Shown here in pieces: positions 22,655-34,933 of a stretch of 64,000 nt of DNA (positions within the stretch are counted from its first letter, which is position 1; each line of letters begins with the position of its first letter). The notes under the pieces were generated by a model. The model did no database searches and was not told where the DNA came from. It was given only the letters and a program-made list of their open reading frames with translations. The DNA is from Scalesia atractyloides (lineage: Eukaryota > Streptophyta > Magnoliopsida > Asterales > Asteraceae), in assembly GCA_947069175.1 (NCBI GenBank), contig CAMTDV010001633.1, positions 62,044,102 to 62,108,101 of the forward strand, given 5' to 3'. A program made the position numbers and the translations under genes.

Positions 22655-23790
22655 GACGCAGACCATGCATAGATGTTTAAGTCTGCAGCTTGTTTGTTTT
22701 TTTAAAAGAGATTTCATTAAAAAAGGTCTTATAGACCTCTTCCTCACGCAGATCTGGACTTAAATCTTCAAACCTCTTCAAGACTCCTCCCTCTTTCAAA
22801 ACACCTCCACATCTTCAAACCTCAAACCCTAGCACCCATCTCCACCTGACACCTCACCTTCTCCGTCGTCTAACCTTCTCCACCACTGCTGCAATTTCCT
22901 TTAACAAAGGATATGTTTTAAGTTTTTTTTTAAATTGTTTTTTATTGTTTGTTGTTAGTTTAATTCTGATTTTTGTTCTTTTGTTGTTAGTTTAATTCTG
23001 ATTTTTGTTCTTTTTAGAGTGAAGACTAAAGTGGTGGTGGGGACGATGGGTGTTGGCGGCAGTGAAGGCTGAAGTGGTGGTGGGGGACGGTGGCAGACGG
23101 TGAAGGCTGAAGTGGTGATAGGGGAGGTGGGAGATGGTGGTGGTAGATGAAGCTCTCTAGCTCTGTTGCGGATGTTGGGTTATAAAAAGTGGTAAGATAA
23201 TCAAACACTCTTTTTATTACGCAGACATTTGGTCCACCTCTTCTCGTGCAGACGTTTGCAGATGTGGTCCGCAGACTGCAGACCTTTTACATCTGAAAAA
23301 ACAAACACCACCTTAATGTACCCATCAAATTTTTTTGGGTCATTAGCTATCGTTACATATTAAATTTTCGAGTAAATTGTGATTTTGTCCCTTTGGTTTT
23401 GGGTTATTGCTATAGTTTGCAAAATCCAAATGTTTTGCAATTTACATACCAAAATTTCTATTTTATTACGGTTTTAGTACATCACACCAACTCTATCCAA
23501 CTTAAAGTTAATTCCTGATCAAATTGTTAGCCAATGTTGGTTCCTCCTCATTCAAAGAAAAAAAATTGGTATATTATTGTGTGGTTATTGAAAAATTAAC
23601 TTTATTTTAAAGGGACATTGGATTTAAATAACACAAACTTTCACCCATTGGTCGAAAACACTCCCAACTTTCGATTTGTACACCAGTACTCCCAACTTTT
23701 AACTTATTGGCCTATAACACTCCTTAACTGACTGAACCCTAACCCATTTAGTTTTTGCTGATGTGGCATCTGATGTGCCCATTTTTGCTG
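22655..23790. repeat. Tandem segmental duplication, unit 2
   Basis: Second copy, about 95 percent similar by eye. Here the foldback MITE at its right side is complete. At the junction TTTTTGCTGACG of the MITE core passes directly into ACGCAGACC, with ACG shared by both parents: a microhomology join. Confidence 0.88.
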
Positions 23791-24003
23791 ACGTGGCATA
23801 TGACGTGCAGCTGATGTGGATTTTTGATGACGTGACAGATGATATGGAAGCTGACATGGCATTTTTAATAATGTGGCAGCTGACATGAGATCAGTTAGTT
23901 AGGGAGTGTTATCGGCCAATAAGTTGAAAGTTGGGAGTGCTGGTGTACAAATCGAAAGTTGGAAGTGTTATCGGTCAATGGGTGAAAGTTTGGGTTATTT
24001 AAA
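23623..24003. mobile_element. Foldback MITE with about 105-bp inverted ends
   Basis: Left arm 23623-23735 (TTTAAATAACACAAACTTTC, CCCAACTTTCGATTTGTACA) is the near-perfect inverse of 23893-24003. The core repeats GCTGA(C/T)GTGGCA-like words about eight times. A truncated second copy (left arm only) lies at 22489-22654 in the duplicated unit. Confidence 0.85.
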
Positions 24004-25040
24004 GGGGTAACTTTATAGAAATGTATCCAAGTTTGACAATTGTTCTAATTAAGTCATTGGAACTTTTTTTGTCTCTATAATATCACTGAAGTTTCATTTG
24101 GTGTTTTAATACTTTGTAATTATCAGGTTACCAGGTTGCCAATGATGATGTGTATGTTCTATTAATTTTTTTAAAACTTTAATATGACGTGGAAAGTACA
24201 TATATAACATGGATTTTCACTTTTAAAATTTAAAAAAAAATCACATTTGATTACTCTGTTACCAACTTCACCATTTTTGAATCCTCTGCTCTTTTTGTGC
24301 ATCAATACGTAGATTTTTCATCATTCAAACACATCACATCCAACAATATTCTCCTAAAACATCAATTATTCACTTGATCAAACTTTTCTTATGGAACCAA
24401 GTAAACATGAAACGAAAAAATCACTAATCATCACTTCTTTCCCTAGCCACCACTAACACATTAACTATCTCCGGGAACCGATAAACATGAAACGGAAAAA
24501 AGCAATCCGGAACAAAAAACGAATAAAAAAATCAAATCTAGAATAAAAACAAACGAAAAGAGCAACTGAACAAAATGAAAAGAAAAGCATTCAGAAAAAC
24601 ACACAGGTATGAGATCACGAAGAAAGAAACCGTCTTCGGCGAAGGTTGCCTGTCATCGTCGTTGTCGAAGGTCGATCGTCGGAGAGTCTGAAATAGAGGG
24701 TCGGTCAGGAGAGGTTGAAACAAAGGGTTGATTGGTCGTCGGCCGTATGTCGTCGGAGGTCAAGGTTGGGTCGTCGGAGGGGTTCTGAAACATCGGTAGT
24801 TTGTTGGGAAGCTTTAATATATATTTTTTAATTTATAAATCTACATAATCTAAACAATTTCTGGTTAAACATTAAAAGAAAAAATAACAAATAACATAAA
24901 AAAATGTAACCTGATAACCTGATAATCCATAGCATTAGAACACTAAATTAAAGTTTAATTATTTTGGAGGGACAAAAAAGTTATAGTGAGTTAATTAAAA
25001 CAGTTAGCAAACTTTTGTTACATTTTTATGACATTTTCTT
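24004..25040. mobile_element. Mutator-like MITE with 9-bp target duplication
   Basis: TTATTTAAA flanks both sides (23995-24003 and 25041-25049). The arms, about 135 bp each (24004-24140 and about 24905-25040), are inverted copies sharing GTTTG(A/C)(C/T)AA, TTATCAGGTTA(C/T)CAGGTT and GTGTT(T/C)TAAT. Long inverted ends with a 9-bp AT-rich duplication indicate the MULE superfamily. The core (24600-24800) is unusually GC-rich with GTCGTCGGAG words and may be captured DNA, but I recognise no protein in it. Confidence 0.82.
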
Positions 25041-25049
25041 TTATTTAAA

Positions 25050-27411
25050 TATAATATTCTTATTTTAAATAAAATTTTCCTTTTATAATTGCAAGTATGT
25101 GCGTTCCAAAAAAAACTACAAGGATGACACGTGTTTGACCACAAATCCTCACCAAGCTTCTTGAAAAAGTCAGTTTTTTTTTAATCAAGAAATGCCCATT
25201 TTACAACATCAGTTTTAGTGAAAACATATATGTTCAAACAGGAAATAAATATTTTTCAATTAATTTTGAGAGAGAATCTCATATTTTCGTGGAAAATGTT
25301 ATTTAATAACATATACATTGTCCATAATACTATTTTGCATTCATGAAATAAGACCATCATTTAATTTCCACAAATTCATAAAAATAAAATCATTTCACTT
25401 AAACCATTAATTTATTTTAATACATGGTTGATGCTAGTTTTTTCTCAAAATTTAGGCAAAATCCACTTGTACAGGAAACTTTAAATATATTAGTATATAG
25501 TTCTTTTATTTTTTTTCGTAAATCCTTTCGTGTATGTTACACACACAAGATGACATATCCACTATATATCAAACGTGATTAATGGTTAAATTTATGTTTT
25601 CATTAAGTTGGATGAAGTTAGTGTGGTGGATTAAAACCGCAATAAAAAAGGATCTTTTGTATGTAAATTGCAAGACATTTGAATTTTATAAAATATAACA
25701 ATAACCACTAAACCACGGGGACCAAAACCGCAATTTACTCTGTATTTTCACTTTGCTTCAAGTTAGTCACATAATAAAAAGATAAAAAAAACTAAATTAA
25801 ATTTCAAATACATAATAAAAGTATGAGAATTGTCATTAGAAAATGTATAATACAAATACAATATTTTTACGATTGCATTCTAGGGTTTCTATATCTAAAA
25901 ATGGTCGTTGTTAACCCAAAATCAATAAAAATGGCCTTTGTTGAGTCAATCGCTAGCCGGTCGGAAAGTCACAATTAATTTCACTCGTCTGTTTTAACTT
26001 CAAATACTCCATTAGAGGTAATGTAATTGTTCGAAATACAAAGCACGTCTTCATTAAGTACTTTGGTTAACCAAAAAGGGTTGGTGTCGAATTTCATGGT
26101 GGTCGGTTTCAAAATTTCACGGGCTCACTCAGGATAAATCTCATATATACCAAAAGAAAATAAAAATCCATGGGGTGTGGCTGGCCCCATGTGCCGCACT
26201 TAGGTTTGCCCATGACGTAAATACGCAGCTTCTCTAAACCTTTGAAATTTAAGTACCCAATCATGTCTAAACAAGCCGACTTTTTTCAGCTTCAAACATC
26301 TAACACACCAAAATATATTTTTTATAATATTTTTTTATGCATAGTAAAAATGTTATCATCCTCATGTAATATATGATGGATGTCCAAAAGTCAGTAAAAA
26401 ACAAGTTTAAAAATTAGTCTCAAGTATTTTTACTAGCAAAGGCAAGTAGGGTCGGGTTGTCACCACAGAAATACGTGGTTAGTGTTTGATTGTAAAAACC
26501 TAAATTAACTAAATACTAAGAAAATTTGTTGTTTAGTTAATTTGTGATTAGAAAGTTATCAGATTTAAAGATAAGCAACCCTTCCGGATTTCCGATTCAG
26601 TGATTCACCCAAACTTGTTTATTTAGATAGATACCAAAAGGTATTATGAATGGTTTAATTCGAGTGATAATCAAAGACAATTATTTAATAATAACTTAGG
26701 CAATTCAATTACCAAATCAAAAGTTTCAGAAACCCTCCTAATAATCATGATGCAAGAAAAACGAATGCAAATGGTAAAAGTTGAATAATTGCAACATACA
26801 CAATTCATTTGAACAAAATAAACCAAAGTATCTTTCAAATAATGAAAAACAGTCCAAAAACTAAATAAACAATGTTTGAGTTTCGCATAAACAATGAAAA
26901 ACAGTCCAAAAACTAAATATTCAATTAATATTTATTGTTCTTAAATTAAATTTAATTGATTTTATATAATAGAAAAAATAATAATATTAAATAGGTGTCA
27001 CGTGTCTTCTTCCACGCCCCTTTCCCACACCCCCTTTTTTCACCACGTCACTTTTCTGACGTGTGCTTACGTGTCGTTCACATGTCTATTTTTCAAACCC
27101 TACACATTGTGTGGTCTTAGAAGTTAAGGTGTTAGAAGCCCTTTCTTTTTGTTTTGTGTGTGAGTTAGTGGAGTTCGAATTTCAAATCTACTAAAAATCA
27201 CAAATCATATTTGATTCGAAATTTGATTACTGAATTCAAATATTCAAAAACCCAATTCAAATCTGGAATTTGAATCGAATTTCGACCTTTTCGATTCCAA
27301 TTTGTATACTGAACACCCTTACCTATATATTATATTTGTAACTTGGTATACACGAAATTCTTCCTATAAATTAGACTATATATCATGTATTAGTTTCCCA
27401 CATACATTGTG
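25050..27411. other. AT-rich intergenic DNA with repeat scraps
   Basis: 25556-25740 is the inverted GAGTAAATTG arm. Near 26448-26480 AAGGCAAGTAGGGTCG followed by ACCACAGAAATACGTGG resembles LTR-retroelement sequence, but no ends were found. AACAATGAAAAACAGTCC... at about 26837 and 26889 is a short direct repeat. 27000-27100 is rich in CACGTG/ACGTGTC words. No gene seen. Confidence 0.5.
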
Positions 27412-27651
27412 AACTTATAGGTGTGTAATTAATCCATGATTCTAACACCCTTCAAACTCCAATAATCCAGATTATCTTCATTTGCAATCATGTGCAATGT
27501 GGACCAATAATTCAACCATAATATCTTTGCACAAATCGCTATTACCCAATTAATGGGATTAAAAACAACTCAATTCAAGACATCAATAATTCACAGCCCA
27601 TTAAACACTTGCCATGTTTAGCAAGTCAAGAAACCATCATGTATGAAATGT
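27412..27651. other. 3' flank shared with copy 1
   Basis: ATTGTGAACTTATAGGTGTG, CACCCTTCAAACTCC and CCAGATTATCTTCATTTGCA match 14905-15172, marking the edge of the gene duplication on this side. Confidence 0.75.
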
Positions 27652-30600
27652 CTAACCAGAAGTTCGACCGCCACCAAAACCCGAATCTAAGTACCCAGCG
27701 CCATTCAGATGACTGACATCTCCCCATGATTTGATGACCCATTTGTCAGGATCCGATAAGTGTAATACATTGACTGAAACATTCAGTATCTTTCCGGCTC
27801 GGTGTCCCTTTCTTGAAGCAGCAGCCCGCTGGTGAAGCGCTGTGATCACACCGCCATGAGTCACCACCACATTCCGCTCACCTGTTATTAGTATTTTGTG
27901 TCATTGCAACAATTATTCTTATACGTGAAAAGGGTGGTAACTGGTAAGACAAAATTTTACCTCGGTGTTTACTGCCAATCGTTCGCAATGTATTGGTGCA
28001 ACGTTTATAGAGCTGATTTAGACTTTCACCACCACCCTATATAAACAATAAACCGGTGGATAATGTTAATTTCTCTTCTTTGTGATATAAAAAAGAGTAA
28101 ATTGCTATTTTAGTCCCTGAGTTTGTCTCAAATTGCCACTTTAGTCCAAATAATTTTTTCCTCCTCTGGGTCCGTGAGTTTTTCATTTTTTTGCCATTCT
28201 GGTCCAACCCGCTAACTTCATTAAAAAAAGTCACGTAACTCACACTAAATAGTTTTGTAGTTGCCATTTTCATCCAAAAACCATTTTTTTTTTTTTATTC
28301 AGTTATATATACATATATGAAGTATTGGAATTTGTAAACTTCTTTCGTTATAAAGTCATTCGTGACGATGGAACGCGTTAACTAAAATCAACTTTTACAA
28401 AACATGAGCTGTGTAACTGTGTTTTAAGAGCAAGAAAGTTATTGACCAGACACTAAAAATTATTACTTTCATTAGAGGTGATGATTTCAACCGGTTTACC
28501 AAGAAACATGTTGATTTGGGTTAGATTGTACCTTTCATGAGTCAAATAGGTAATCTTCAAAACCATGCTTAGAAAATGGAATGCGTCTAGAGTGCCCGCA
28601 CCCACAATGTATTTACTATTTAAAAGTTTTCAACCTCTTAAAATCGCTTTATATAAAAAAAATTGGATAAGTGTCTCAATAAAATAGTTTTAGTAATCAT
28701 ATTTTACACATCGAATACTTAGAAACTCAAGAGTCAAGAGGCAAAAAAGCATTCGGAGACCAACTCAACCTCGCCCAACTGTTTTGACTAGCACTAAAAA
28801 ATGACCATCCTGACCCACATATAGATTACACACACACCAAACGAGAGAACTCAACCCAAAAGACTAGTCTGGTGAGTGAGAGAGCCCATTTGGTATATAA
28901 ACCCCACATTGATTGCCCATACAACCGATGTGGGACAAGTCCCATACCCTGCAATGGTTTTGGTCGATAACACACACACGTACATATAACAAAATTTAAG
29001 AGGACAAAGAGTCTGCTTACTGGAATTTCAACGTCCCTTCCAGGAGACAAAAGAGCTTTATATGCCTTGAGTTTCAATTTGGGTGCGTCAGCATATACAA
29101 GACCTTGAAGATCACCTAAATGTCTCTCTCTAAGATTAGGATCTTGAATTACCTGACAATATATAGGAAGATGGACTTCATGTGCCCTTTTCCATTCATG
29201 CATTTCTAGGTATAAAATGCACTCAATCAGCAATTCTCAGTGACAGTATTTTTACCATGTAACTAATTAGGTAGATAGTAGTTAAACAATTACTACTCTT
29301 TTTAGCCAACAAAGTTTTAGGGATGACATCACATGCACCAATTTCTAAGGAATGCTGAACTTTCTCTTTATTAATATAGTTACATATAAAATTGATACAT
29401 ACTTTTACGGTTTTGTCATATTTCATTTGCATTGATTTCTTGGAAAAGCCAGACTTTTTCCAAAATGTATTTTCGACCTCCGGGATCATAAAACAAAGAT
29501 GGGTCATTTGTGGTTTCTTTAGTCCCGCCTCTCTTTACCATATCCTCATATTGCACTTCACCCTCTACGGGTACATCTTTCCTTATTCAAACCGCAATAT
29601 GGTGTATTCAGAGGTGTAGAAACGACATGGTGTTTAATTAAAAACAAGCAAATGCCACAAGGTTGGTGGAAGAGATTAAAACTTTGGGATACCTATGGCT
29701 TAGGAACCGTTCCAAGTCGTTTGGTCTTACGTGGAACCAGTAGTGCGATTTTGAACTCTTATGTATGGTGGTGTGTAACTATGTATTATAGACTATTGGT
29801 AGATTGTTATATGTATTATTGCTAACTATTGGTTGGTTGTTTTATTAGTGAATTAATAAAAGTGGTCTTTTGTTGGCCATTCAAAAAAAAAAAGCCAACG
29901 TACGCAAAATATCCTCTCTCTCACCTATAAGAAAATCAGCAGACTTCACCTGCCAATAACCCTCTAATGCCCTCCTATTAGTCTAATGGATAAGTGGTTA
30001 TTGGAACCGTACCTGAAGCCCTCCACATCTACTTGCAATTGTCACAGCAGTTTCAAGAGCTCTTTTCAGGTCAGATGAATATCCGGCAGAAATTTTGGAC
30101 TCTCTTGATAGTCTTTCAGCCACCTACAACAAGATTGCACATTTATGGGTTACTATACAGTTGCTTATCTTTACAATAGAAAAGATAATTTCAAGTACTT
30201 CATCCATTGCAAATTTTAACCGCCCACCTTTCTATTTAGCTTGCCTCAAAAAAGTTGTCCACTTGCAAAACCATTACACCTTTTCACAAAACCATACTAA
30301 TCACACATTGCTAAACTTGTATGTACTTCAAAATGGTAAAACAAACATTTAACTATTTAAAAATGCAATTATTGCACATTCCTGAAAAACTGTGTGCCTT
30401 TGTCTAGTGGACATTTATTTTGTTTTGGGGCCGACGTGGTAACAGAATGATGCAAAAAGTGCGAACCGCAACTCATGTACATTCAATACCAGCACAAACT
30501 AAACCTAGCAGATTTTCTTTCAGAAAATTACAGATGTAACTTACCGCAACTGCTTGCTGTCTTCCGACATCATTCAGGTCAACATCTAAATGTCCCTGGT

Positions 30601-31085
30601 CAGCATAAAGAAAAAAAATTCTTAGAAGCCACATCAAAGCCTATAGGAACTGTAAAAGTATCGGGAAAAATATCCGAATGATTATAACGGAAGGTGAACC
30701 CTATTATTGAAGATTATGACATAAGTTATGCAACTAAGATGCAATTCGAACAAACTTACTAGCAAAACAATTTCAACAGAAATGGTAGGTATAGTTATAT
30801 TGTTGATCTATCGGTAACTCAATTAGTTAATTATGATTTTCACATATGATGTTATAGTTTTAAAAAACTTTAAATCTAAATTAGAAGCTAAATGAAACCT
30901 GAATTCTTTTTTGAGCATTCCACTCTGTTTCACCATGACGCACAACAACGATTTCAGTATATTTCCGAACAACAGGATCACCTTCAACACCACTACTGCC
31001 ACAAAGAAAAGTGTTCAGAAACCGAATCGGCCTCGGTGATCAGGCCACAAGGCTTGATTAATTGAACAACTAACCTGTCGGCCAT
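27652..31085 (-). CDS. Phosphoglycerate-mutase-like histidine phosphatase, copy 2 (235 aa, 7 exons)
   Basis: Coding exons 31085-31075, 30995-30899, 30595-30545, 30123-30013, 29152-29021, 28036-27961, 27881-27652, all with GT..AG introns; the joined frame (708 nt) is open to the stop at 27654-27652. Exon sizes match copy 1 except exon 1 (three codons shorter), exon 2 (two codons shorter) and exon 7 (one codon longer, AAASRKGHRAG for ASLGTGHRAG). Catalytic RHGE (His24), SSDLKRALETA and VTHGG (His168) are kept. Differences at otherwise conserved places: GERNVVVTH for GERVVVVTH, GGVITALHQ for GGVIRALHQ, GFGGGRTSG for GFGGDRTSG, SAGYSSD for SAVYSSD. Introns are shorter than in copy 1. The gene is structurally intact; whether its activity equals copy 1 is open. 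Confidence 0.9.
28093..28275. mobile_element. Truncated GAGTAAATTG-type MITE in intron 5 of copy 2
   Basis: Starts AGAGTAAATTGCTATTTTAG and contains TGCCACTTTAGTCC, TTGCCATTCTGGTCC and TTGCCATTTTCATCC, the usual 'observed value' phrases of this MITE group. Copy 1 has no insertion at this point. The opposite end is missing. Confidence 0.6.
28829..28975 (-). mobile_element. Short retroelement-like repeat (GTCCCACATCGG type)
   Basis: On the minus strand: ATGGGACTTGTCCCACATCG, then TGGGGTTTATATACCAAATG (TATA-like), then TCTCTCACTCACCAGACTAG. This order is common in short plant LTR/TRIM-like repeats. CACACACA flanks both sides and may hide the TSD. Absent from copy 1. Confidence 0.45.
30196..30443. 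mobile_element. Stowaway-like MITE, decayed orthologue of 18706-18967
   Basis: Shares GCCTTTGTCTAGTGGACA, TTTCACAAA(A)C and CACCTTTCTATTT with the copy in gene 1 and sits in the same intron. Its terminal inverted repeats are almost erased. Confidence 0.65.
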
Positions 31086-31559
31086 CAAAGAGAAGCTTCT
31101 GTATCGTGTTCTTCGCCGTCACTGGATTTCTTTGTTGGCTCCGTTAGGGTTTGAATGTTTCAAAAGGTAGTGTCGGCCATCAAACGTTTGATCAGTTAAC
31201 TGTCCCCAGTACTTGATTTACAAAGGATATTGATATTTACACACCCCAAATCTTATCTTCACACTCAAAAGCGTTTCGCTATGGCTAAAGCGTGGCGTTT
31301 TGCGTTAAAGTCAACAGATAAGTCTGACACGCTGAGTTTATGTCTGATGACTTTAGCCCATAGCGTCCCGGCTTGGCCAAATCGCGACGCTTTGTGGATA
31401 AAAATGTAAAATTTTATATCCCGAAACGCTTCGTTTTGGCCAAAACGGCCCTTTTTGGTTTTTTTTTAATTTCATTTTAAATGAAAAACGCACCGATACA
31501 TGTCGTAACGTGACTATGGCCCGTTTTTATTAAAGTTATAATAAATATATCGATATAGA
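31086..31559. other. 5' flank of copy 2
   Basis: To about 31190 it matches the copy 1 flank. 31260-31450 contains several AAAGCGT/ACGCTTT inverse words (AAGCGTTTCGCTATGG, GCGTGGCGTTTTGCG, CGAAACGCTTCG) that may be a small MITE. No gene. Confidence 0.45.
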
Positions 31560-32155
31560 TGCGGAATTTGAAAAATTGAAACAACAAATCAACTTCTGTG
31601 ATGATTCGAAACATTCCGAATAATAATAAGTCTCACTCTAGCACCTGAATAAACTTTGCTATATACGGAACTACTTAATTAATCTTAAATTGCTACAACG
31701 TTCGTTTGTTCTGAACACATACCGACCGTAATGTTACACATATGCTTCCTGAATCTGACTAATTGCAAGACTGTTTGTTCTGAACACACACCGATGATCG
31801 TATTCTTAACCCTAGCTGCAAACAACCCAACAAGGATGAAGAATCTGCATCCTGATACGAGACAAAACAAGGATCGTTCTAATAGATTAAAGAGAAACAC
31901 CATGAAACCGGTTTTACCACATGAAAAGTTTGACTTAAGGAAATGATAAATGTCAATCTTTGTTAACGACTAAACCCTTGAATCCCAACGCTTCTCCTTA
32001 TTAAAGAGAAACCGGTTTTCAAGTTTGACATATTTGTCAAAACATGCTCCAAACACATCCCCACTGCATATGTGGATCTCGTTCTTAAGTTGTCTTTATT
32101 GGGTTGTTTGCAGCTAGGGTTCAGAATGTTTGAAGTTTTATCAATCATATCAAAT

Positions 32156-32387
32156 ACATGCATTTAATTCACATCATTACAAAGAGAAACCCCCCTGGTG
32201 GTTTCTGTACCCATGCATTTAATTCACATCATTACAAGGAAAAAAATTGTAATCCCTTGGTGGTTTCTATACCCATGCATTTAATTCACATCATTACAAG
32301 GAAACAAAATTGTAATCCCTTGGTGGTTTCTGTACCCATGCATTTAATTCACATCATTACAAGGAAAAAAATTGTAATCTCTTGGTG
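32156..32387. repeat. Tandem 62-bp repeat, about four units
   Basis: Each unit has CATGCATTTAATTCACATCA then TTACAAGGAAA and CTTGGTGGTTTCTGTACC. A fifth unit resumes at 33209 after the hAT insertion, showing that the insertion split the array. Confidence 0.85.
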
Positions 32388-33208
32388 TAGAGGTGCAACC
32401 CTAAACTGGGTTAGAAACCGAACCCGACAACCCTACCCTACCCGAACCCGGTTTGAACCCGATCTATAGCTAACCTGGTTTGGACCCGTTTTAACCCGTA
32501 GGTAGGACTCGGTTCGTATATTTCACAATCAAACCGGTTTCAATCCGACAGTTGACAACCCGATCACTCAACCCGGTTTGAACCCGATATCATGAACCCG
32601 TCCATATACATGGAACTAGCTATTACCCAATAGCTATTTAACGGCTTTGTGACCATTATAGTACATTTAATGTGAGTTATTGGAATTTTTTCATTCAAAA
32701 CGGTATTATACATATATATTAAAGATGTTGCTTAAATCAAAACACACAATAACGCAAAATAAATAAATAAACACCCCAAAGCATTATATCGAAAGCGGGC
32801 ATTCATCCGTCAATACGGGTTAGTCCTTTACCGAACCTACCAAGAACAATGAAAAATGTAAAAAAATTGTATTTCGTGTCGTATTTTTGTTTTTTCATAA
32901 TATTATGTTTTCGTTTACTTGTAAAAAACAATAAAAGTATAAATTTTAAGTTACTTATGTATATTATATTTGTTTTTGAGAATTTTATATTAACGGGGTT
33001 GGGCAATAGGGTTGAACCCGGTTTGATAACCTAACCCGGTCCCAACCCAACCCCAATCGGTTTCGTAGGGTTCGGTTCTCTTGCCTCCTAACCTGGTTAG
33101 AACCCAAACCGGTTTGAGTGCCAACCCGGTTTGAATATTTTCATCCTAACCCCAACCCGGTTTGAAACCGGTTCAGGTTCAAACCCTAACCCGATTTGTG
33201 CACCTCTA
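32388..33208. mobile_element. hAT-type MITE (TAGAGGTGCA) with 7-bp duplication
   Basis: Ends TAGAGGTGCAACCC and GTGCACCTCTA; CTTGGTG lies on both sides (32381-32387, 33209-33215). 821 bp. Both subterminal regions are filled with AACCCGGTTTGAACCCG-like words, some resembling telomere repeat AACCCTA by chance. No transposase. Confidence 0.82.
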
Positions 33209-34933
33209 CTTGGTGGTTTTTGTACCCATCCATTTAATTCACATCATTACAAGGAAAAAAATTGTAATCTGCTTCCTGAATCTGAATCTAAAATTTAACT
33301 TTGACATACCGATGTAGACGCGGACTTTGAAAAACTGAAACAACAAAACAATCCAGATATGCTTACTGAAGCTGAATCTGAAAGTTAACCTTGTACGCAT
33401 TACCTTCCATTAGTTCGTTTGCAACCCAGGTCAAACTTGTACGCATTACCTTCCAAAACGGAACACCTTTCTTTTCCTTTAATTTCCCGAACTACTGGTA
33501 TGAGCGAATATGATCATCTAATGATGTTGGGAATTAAACGCATGTACATGACAAAACAAGGATCGTTCTAATAGATTAAAGAGAAAAGGCACTAAGAGAT
33601 GGTTTACAAATGCATATCCAGCATTCAAATTTAAAAATGCATATCCAGGGTATTCAAAATGATGCCTCCATACGTGTAGTTATTTGGAATGTTTCGAATA
33701 ATCATAGAAGACATGTCGGGTTCTTCTGCTAGTGGGTTTTAAGGGATAGAATACCCTAAAAACAAAGATTGAATACACAAAAACCTTACAAACACATCTA
33801 ATAGACTACATCGATGTTTTATTATAACTGTAATAAAATGGAACACAATCCAAGATTGTCTAAAGAAGCGCTTTTATCATGTGTCATATGACCGAACACA
33901 TACCGACTGCAATGTTACACATGGTGAAAGGTAATCATAGATTTGCATTTAATACTTAGATTTTTAAGATATATTCATGGGAGTGAGTTAGTACAACCGA
34001 ATGATAATCATTGCAAGAGTTCCAGCCGGTCATTACTCAAAGGTGTGGCGTCTAAACCTACATTTGCTTCCTGAATCTGAATAGAAAACCCCTTTGGTGG
34101 TTTCTGTACCCATCCCCACGTTGAAAGTTAGAGAGTATGATTGGTGATGTTTTTCAGTTAATATTACAATCTGGCATTGTGGTGAAATTTCAGAGAGTAT
34201 GATTGGTGATGTTTTTCAGTATCCGGAGTTTGTTGGGTTTTTTGCAGCCAGGGTTATGATTGGTGATGTTTTTAGTATCCGGAGTTTGTTTGGTTGTTTG
34301 CAGTTAGGGTTCATAATGTTTGAAGTTTTATCAATCATATCAGTACATGCATTTAATTCACATCATCACATGAAAAAAAGCACTTCTTTAGACAATCTGG
34401 GATTATGTTCTGTTTTGGACGTGGTTTAGAGATTTATGGGTTGCAAACGGACTAAATGGAAGGTAATGCGTACAAGTTTGTTTTCAGGGTATTCTATCTC
34501 TTAAAACCACCAAGGGATTACAATTTTTTCCTTGTAATGATGTGAATTAAATGCATGGGTACAAAAAACCACCAGGGGGTTTCTCTTTGTAATAATGTTC
34601 AGAACAAACAGTCTTGCAATTAGTTAGATTCAGGAAGCAGATGTGTAACATTGCAGTCAGTATGTGTTCAGAACAATATGGGACTGTTCTATCTCTTAAA
34701 ACCCACTAGCAGAAGAACCCGAGATGTCTTCTATGATTATTCGAAACATTCCGAATAACTACACGTATGGAGGCATCATTTGAATACCCTGGATATGCAT
34801 TTGTAAATTTGCATGCTGGATATGCATTTGTAAACCATCTCTTAGTGCCTTTTCTCTTTAATCTATTAGAACGATCCTTGTTTTGTCACGTACATGCGTT
34901 TTATTCCCAACATCATTAGATGATCGTATGTTC

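Larger units (their letters stand above)
31560..34928. repeat. Large imperfect inverted-repeat block
   Basis: 31705-31790 (GTTCTGAACACATACCGACC, AATTGCAAGACTGTTTGTTC) is inverted at about 34597-34680. 33500-33770 (TCATCTAATGATGTTGGGAA, GGATCGTTCTAATAGATTAA, GGTTCTTCTGCTAGTGGG) is inverted at about 34690-34925. The 62-bp repeats at 32156-32387 reappear inverted at 34500-34600. No protein-coding signal. The block looks like a foldback element rearranged several times, with a hAT element in one arm. Confidence 0.7.

Noticed and set aside
23623..24003. MicroRNA precursor
   Set aside because: The long symmetric arms with TIR structure fit a MITE; no short imperfect stem typical of a MIRNA gene stands out.
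32400..33200. Interstitial telomere sequence (AACCCTA-like words)
   Set aside because: The words are irregular AACCCGGTTT variants confined to a hAT element's subterminal zones.
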